From CAYGTK01 sp964352775 (GTDB lineage Bacteria; Bacteroidota; Bacteroidia; Chitinophagales; CAIOSU01), in contig CAYGTK010000129.1 of NCBI GenBank assembly GCA_964352775.1, forward strand, positions 1 to 12,412: DNA of 12,412 nucleotides. The letters are read 5' to 3'. Position numbers and translations under genes: made by a program. The notes under the pieces are model-generated. The model was not told the origin of the DNA. It ran no database searches and was given only the letters and a program-made list of their open reading frames with translations. Shown here piece after piece: positions 8,561 to 12,412 of this stretch; within the stretch, counting starts at the first letter, position 1; each line of letters begins with the position of its first letter.

Positions 8561-8671
8561 GATGAAAAATTAAGGGTTGATGTTAGGAAATGTAGTTATT
8601 GCTAGAAAAGGGACTTAAAAGATAAACAAATTCTAAATCACATTGTATGTAAGGCACAGAAATTCAAGCCA

Positions 8672-10315
8672 CTAATACTTTAAGAATTTATCGCTTATAA
8701 CAGAGGAGTTAGCAATTACAGTGATGGTGTATACCCCTTTTGCAAAAGTAGAAATATCAATAGTTGTTTGGCCTAAAGCATAATTTGGCACCTCGTATTC
8801 CCAAACCTTACCTGTAAGATCTGTGATGATCACGTCGGTAACTTCCAAACCATCAGAATAGAATAACTCTAATCTTTGAGCGGAATGAAACAAATGTGTA
8901 TAGAAGTAATCGTTCTTTCTATTCGCTATTACCGACACCGGACGTTCACTAGTTTGAGTTTCAGAATACTGGTAAAAAGTGACAAACATTTCATCAGCAG
9001 TAGTAGGGCCTGATTTTATTGGTGCGGGGCCATCATTATAGAATATCGCCTCATGTATCAACCCTTCGGCTAGTGGCACTGCTAAAAACGGTTCAAACAA
9101 CTTAATGGGTGGGTGGTCTCTATCAAATATGCCCGTATCAAAGTTATTCTCGTAATCGAACGAACCGTCATACACTTGCTCCCCTTTTGTACCATCTACA
9201 TTTCTCCTCCATATGTTATAGTCTACCCCACGCTCATGGGTATGCGCTTGTAGCATCCACATGTAAATAGTATCTAAGCTGTTTTCTTCATACTGCTCCA
9301 TCACCAATGTATGAAAAGTAGCATCATTAGGTATTTCCCAATCGTTGCCTCCAAATTCATCTTCGTAAGCATAAAAGGAAGAGAACATTTCATTGGGCAC
9401 GGTATTTTCTTGCTCGTAGTAAATATCCATATACAAGTCTACCGCCAATACCGAATCACTATCATAATTCTTAACGTGCATGTTCAGGTCTATTACGGTA
9501 CCCTGCTCCCATCGGTAACAGAAATCTGTTGGTAGTTGATGTTCGTTAGAAAATTGCCAGCCAGCTACTGGAAGGCCAACAAGGTTTTCGCCTGTACTAT
9601 CAGTAAAAGCGGTTGCAATTCTAAAGCCATCGCTAACAAATGGGGCTGTTCCATCTTGATACTTGAACATTATAAAGTGGTGACTTTGAAGATTCATCTT
9701 TAAGTCTATTCCAGTAACATCTCTACCTTCTAGCCATTGTAGATCGTACTTCTTGTAATATTCCAACTCTTGTTCTGGAGCCAAAATAACTGGACCTAGT
9801 TTTACTCGTTCTACATTAATGCTATTTGGTACGCTTTGTGGAGTGATTCGCTTTTTACCCAAGCCTGAATAAAAGTCTACTAACACATCTTTATCTACCA
9901 CCACACCAGCATCTGGAGCACCATAGAATATCCACTGCCGTATCAATTCTACATCCGCCTTATCCATCATTGCACCTAACGGAGGCATTGCATCACCCTC
10001 ACCTACATGAAGTGGCTCTTCACCATCCAAATGATGACTAAGCTTTCTAAATAAGAAACTTCTATTGGGGTAGCCAGGTGATACCCGCTTGTGGCCCTCA
10101 CTTATTGCGCCTGCATTCTGGGGGGTAGCATTTACCAAAGCACCATATAGGTCAGCTGATGGCAAAGTAAAATCTAGCCCGCCATCAGGCTGAGTAGATG
10201 TATGGCAGGTGCCTGTACAATTAGTTTGTAATACACCCTGAATATCAGAGAAAGTACTTTGCGCGGACAATAGGCATGGCAAAAAAACTGCCATGAAAGT
10301 AAGTATTGTATTCAT
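8672..10315 (-). CDS. Cytochrome c-like / copper type II (PHM-like) monooxygenase fusion with divergent sorting domain
   Basis: The protein is 547 residues with ATG at 10315 and signal peptide 1-19 (L-L-S-A-Q|S). The cytochrome-like domain (about 22-138) has C33-T-G-T-C37-H38, G-G-L-D-F, M110-P-P as a possible axial Met, and R-Q-W-I-F-Y-G-A-P. The core (about 170-455) carries H212-H213 in L-Q-S-H-H-F-I-M, H280 in L-N-M-H, H358-T-H360 in Q-A-H-T-H-E-R-G, and M443 in T-A-D-E-M. These match rat PHM H107/H108/H172 (CuH) and H242/H244/M314 (CuM) in order and approximate spacing. The C-terminus (about 465-547) ends like a type A sorting domain (D-L-T-G-K, A-K-G-V-Y-T-I-T-V, K-F-L-K-Y) but lacks the Y-P-N-P motif. 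Such enzymes hydroxylate a C-H bond using O2; the substrate here is unknown. About half the residues match the neighbouring paralogue by eye, indicating tandem duplication. It lies 101 bp after the kinase gene on the same strand. Confidence 0.88.
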   Translation of the reverse strand: MNTILTFMAVFLPCLLSAQSTFSDIQGVLQTNCTGTCHTSTQPDGGLDFTLPSADLYGALVNATPQNAGAISEGHKRVSPGYPNRSFLFRKLSHHLDGEEPLHVGEGDAMPPLGAMMDKADVELIRQWIFYGAPDAGVVVDKDVLVDFYSGLGKKRITPQSVPNSINVERVKLGPVILAPEQELEYYKKYDLQWLEGRDVTGIDLKMNLQSHHFIMFKYQDGTAPFVSDGFRIATAFTDSTGENLVGLPVAGWQFSNEHQLPTDFCYRWEQGTVIDLNMHVKNYDSDSVLAVDLYMDIYYEQENTVPNEMFSSFYAYEDEFGGNDWEIPNDATFHTLVMEQYEENSLDTIYMWMLQAHTHERGVDYNIWRRNVDGTKGEQVYDGSFDYENNFDTGIFDRDHPPIKLFEPFLAVPLAEGLIHEAIFYNDGPAPIKSGPTTADEMFVTFYQYSETQTSERPVSVIANRKNDYFYTHLFHSAQRLELFYSDGLEVTDVIITDLTGKVWEYEVPNYALGQTTIDISTFAKGVYTITVIANSSVISDKFLKY

Positions 10316-10331
10316 CTAGCTTTTGCTACAG

Positions 10332-10354
10332 TGCTTGAGCCTATAACTTAAGCA
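10332..10354. repeat. Imperfect 8-bp inverted repeat upstream of the first monooxygenase gene
   Basis: TGCTTGAG, 7 bases, then CTTAAGCA: seven of eight positions are complementary. It lies 17-39 bases upstream of the ATG at 10315, in the 101-bp gap after the kinase stop. I found no TAnnTTTG promoter in this gap, so it could be an operator, a leader hairpin, or the kinase gene's downstream structure; no T-tract supports calling it a terminator. Confidence 0.25.
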
Positions 10355-10416
10355 AGTTACCTATATGAAAACCACGATAAAAGGGTATTAAAACCTACAC
10401 CTAAACACCTATAAAC

Positions 10417-11349
10417 TTATTCTTCAACTAGTGAAATATCGAACTGAACTAGCTCGATAAACTCGTTCACTCGCCCTTCAATGTCTTCTTTGGTTATCTC
10501 TCTTAAGCGCTCAGCACCAAACTTCTCTACACAGAACGAAGCCATTGCCGAACCAAAAATGATAGCGCGCTTCATGTTCTCGAATGATACATCCTTAGTT
10601 TGCGCTATGTAGCCAATAAAGCCTCCAGCAAACGTATCGCCAGCACCAGTTGGGTCAAATACTTCCTCTAACGGAAGAGCAGGTGCAAAGAACACACTGT
10701 CGTTATCAAACAACAAAGCACCGTGCTCACCTTTTTTGATAACCAAATATTTAGGGCCCATTGCCAAAATACTTTTAGCCGCTTTAACAATAGAATACTC
10801 ACCTGATAGCAAACGAGCCTCTTCATCATTAATGATAAGAATGTCGATCTTCTTAATAACAGCCTTCAAGTCGTCCATAAATGCTGGCTCCATCCAAAAG
10901 TTCATGGTATCCATAGCTACCAACTTAGGGCGGTTAGGCATTTGCTCTATCACGCGCATCTGTACTTGCGGCGTAAGGTTACCCAACATTACAAACTCAG
11001 CATCTTTATAGCTCTCTGGCAGAATAGGGTCAAAGTTGGCCAATACGTTCAAGTCGGTAACTAGTGTGTCGCGGGTATTCATATCCATATGGTACTTACC
11101 ACTCCAGAAGAAAGACTTCTCCCCTTCTTTCACTTGCAATCCTTCAGTAGAAACACCGCGCTCATTCAATTGCTTTATCTCCTCAAAATCGTAGTCATCG
11201 CCAACTACCGAAACCAATTTTATATCATCTACAAAGTTGGATGCTGACCAACTAAAATATAGACCAGACCCACCAGTGATCTTATCTGTTTTTCCGAATG
11301 GAGTTTCAAGGGCATCAAATGCTACTGTACCGACTACTAAAAGACTCAT
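10417..11349 (-). CDS. PfkB-family carbohydrate/nucleoside kinase
   Basis: The protein is 310 residues, the usual length for the ribokinase/PfkB family. It opens M-S-L-L-V-V-G-T-V-A-F-D, the expected first beta-strand. The substrate-side G-G-S-G lies at 26-29, I-N-D-E-E-A-R-L-L at 173-181, the nucleotide-side I-K-K-G-E-H-G-A at 204-211, and the PfkB signature D-P-T-G-A-G-D-T-F-A-G-G at 232-243, with Asp238 as the catalytic base. It phosphorylates a sugar or nucleoside hydroxyl with ATP in the cytoplasm; the substrate cannot be told. The frame stays open upstream to a TTG at 11403, but I chose ATG 11349 because family homology begins there and a promoter occupies the upstream stretch. Some PfkB kinases act on adenosine, so that is an alternative to a sugar. 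No link to the neighbouring secreted oxygenases is evident. Confidence 0.9.
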   Translation of the reverse strand: MSLLVVGTVAFDALETPFGKTDKITGGSGLYFSWSASNFVDDIKLVSVVGDDYDFEEIKQLNERGVSTEGLQVKEGEKSFFWSGKYHMDMNTRDTLVTDLNVLANFDPILPESYKDAEFVMLGNLTPQVQMRVIEQMPNRPKLVAMDTMNFWMEPAFMDDLKAVIKKIDILIINDEEARLLSGEYSIVKAAKSILAMGPKYLVIKKGEHGALLFDNDSVFFAPALPLEEVFDPTGAGDTFAGGFIGYIAQTKDVSFENMKRAIIFGSAMASFCVEKFGAERLREITKEDIEGRVNEFIELVQFDISLVEE

Positions 11350-11373
11350 AAATTCTGTTTTAAAATTTCGATG

Positions 11374-11403
11374 CAAAGATGACATTATTTGAGAAGTCAT
11401 CAA
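11374..11403 (-). promoter_or_regulatory. Bacteroidota-type promoter of the PfkB kinase gene
   Basis: On the minus strand TTG (11401-11403) is followed after exactly 19 bases by CATCTTTG (11374-11381), one mismatch from TAnnTTTG; the known flavobacterial arrangement is TTG, 17-23 bases, TAnnTTTG. The ATG at 11349 lies about 25 bases downstream, leaving a short leader. This argues against translation starting at 11403. Confidence 0.6.
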
Positions 11404-11474
11404 GAACGAAGGGATGTTTTTGGATCTCGAAGTTCAAAATCGTTTCAATTACAACTACTGCTGTAGAAGAACGC

Positions 11475-12412
11475 CTACGATCCGAAAAGGTAATGGTGAT
11501 CTGTTAAGGCTACACCATCCAGGTGATTTATTTTTTCTGTTTTCCAGTTTCGCTCTGGAACATTATTAGATAATGCTGTGAAGTAATCTTGATTATGCAA
11601 TCCGCTAAAATGCTCTTGGAATGCGATCAAATAATTATCTGCTTTACCTATGGCCTTGAATACTGTATCGCGTAATTCAAAAGGCACTTCGCTTATAGAC
11701 CAAAAAGCATTGAACATATCGATCTTTGGTAGGTCATTCAACACCTCTTCACCTGATATTAAGGCAACGCTCATATTCCCTTTTGAGAAACTAGCCGGTA
11801 AAGACCTTTTAACGTTTATAGGCAAGCCTGTTGAACGAAGAAAATATTCTTGTAAAACGGAGAACTCAGGCAAGTCATAGATGATGTAGGTTCCTTTAAA
11901 ACCCAACTTATAAAACAATCTACATAAGCTTCCATAACCTCCGCCAAACTCAAAAATAACATCTAACTCAGACAGGTCTTTTCCCGTTGCCTTTTCAAAC
12001 CTGTAAAGACTATACGCATGATGGATGAGGTTGCCACTGCTTTTTGGGAAATACTTATATGGCTCTGGGTTCCCTATTCCATCTTCTATTAATGCTGCCT
12101 TCCATTTTGGCCATTTTTCCCACTGCTGAAGTTCTTCCAACTCCACCGCATCTGGTATCCAGAACATAGTACTTCGGATAACGCTCCAATTAGTGAAGTT
12201 CCTAGGGTCCTGTTCAGCTACTAATTTGTTAAGCGTCTCCCTATGCTCTTGCCATGAAGAATTAGCAACTTTATTCTGCTCCAACAATGGTTTAATATCA
12301 GTTCTTAGATTATCTATAAACTCTTGTTCTTGTTTACTAGCCGTTGGTGGATTTTTCCAATACTGGCGTTCACGAAGCTTAAACTTTAACTTCTCGATAG
12401 GGTATGCTATCA
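11475..12412 (-). CDS. Putative sugar O-methyltransferase, N-terminus beyond the right edge
   Basis: The minus-strand frame ends in TAG at 11475-11477 and stays open to the right edge (311 residues visible). A TTG at 12287 is not a convincing start because the frame continues upstream through a plausible charged stretch (E-K-L-K-F-K-L-R-E-R-Q-Y-W). The SAM-binding motif is F-E-F-G-G-G-Y-G-S (about 153-161 of the visible part), followed by a Tyr/Asp-rich I-I-Y-D-L-P-E-F-S (about 176-184), which is characteristic of putative sugar O-methyltransferases associated with surface polysaccharide loci. The Y-D-L-P after motif I probably ends the second strand that contacts the SAM ribose. The later W-S-I-S-E-V-P-F segment fits the family's substrate side. 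Acceptor unknown. It lies 125 bp upstream of the kinase gene, which has its own promoter, so co-transcription is not certain. Confidence 0.78.
   Translation of the reverse strand, partial: IAYPIEKLKFKLRERQYWKNPPTASKQEQEFIDNLRTDIKPLLEQNKVANSSWQEHRETLNKLVAEQDPRNFTNWSVIRSTMFWIPDAVELEELQQWEKWPKWKAALIEDGIGNPEPYKYFPKSSGNLIHHAYSLYRFEKATGKDLSELDVIFEFGGGYGSLCRLFYKLGFKGTYIIYDLPEFSVLQEYFLRSTGLPINVKRSLPASFSKGNMSVALISGEEVLNDLPKIDMFNAFWSISEVPFELRDTVFKAIGKADNYLIAFQEHFSGLHNQDYFTALSNNVPERNWKTEKINHLDGVALTDHHYLFGS

Noticed and set aside
9311..9535. Plus-strand frame opposite the first monooxygenase
   Set aside because: It lies over the conserved copper-ligand region of the minus-strand gene; hydrophobic composition only.
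3720..10315. Cytochrome b5-like protein as electron partner of the copper monooxygenases
   Set aside because: The b5-like protein has no signal peptide while the oxygenases are secreted; the genes are on opposite strands and separated by the TPR and phosphatase genes.
10736..11011. Plus-strand 91-residue frame opposite the kinase
   Set aside because: It sits over the PfkB core on the other strand and has no recognisable features.

Overview
The window looks like a marine or environmental member of the Bacteroidota, most likely Flavobacteriales. Three observations support this: several proteins carry type IX secretion (T9SS) C-terminal sorting domains, there is a large secreted protein with HYR-like repeats, and promoters resemble the Bacteroidota TTG / TAnnTTTG pattern instead of the -35/-10 of E. 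coli. The base composition is AT-rich. All calls come from reading the sequence; no database search was run.

Layout. (1) Positions 2-3214, minus strand: the N-terminal 1071 codons of a giant secreted adhesin-like protein, with a signal peptide, three Ig-like domains and then a tandem array of ~80-residue HYR-like units in strict 240-bp register; the gene runs off the left edge. (2) Positions 3215-3719: a 505-bp AT-rich divergent intergenic region with two small inverted repeats. (3) Positions 3720-6908, plus strand: a small cytochrome b5-like protein, a secreted TPR protein, and a secreted purple-acid-phosphatase-like metallophosphoesterase whose start overlaps the TPR gene. (4) Positions 6921-10315, minus strand: two tandem paralogues, each with an N-terminal c-type-cytochrome-like domain, a copper type II (PHM/DBH-like) monooxygenase core and a C-terminal sorting domain. 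The downstream paralogue is interrupted by a 10-N assembly gap. (5) Positions 10417-11349, minus strand: a PfkB-family sugar/nucleoside kinase with its own recognisable promoter. (6) Positions 11475-12412, minus strand: a putative sugar O-methyltransferase running off the right edge.

The most interesting element is the paralogous pair at 6921-10315. Both proteins retain the complete set of PHM copper ligands (HH, H, HxH, M) at PHM-like spacing, and both have an unusual CX3CH haem motif in place of CXXCH. This suggests a secreted or surface-anchored haem-copper monooxygenase in which a fused cytochrome may supply the electrons that ascorbate supplies to PHM. The other secreted proteins (adhesin, TPR, phosphatase) are typical T9SS-era accessory proteins, and I see no firm evidence that they form a pathway with the oxygenases.
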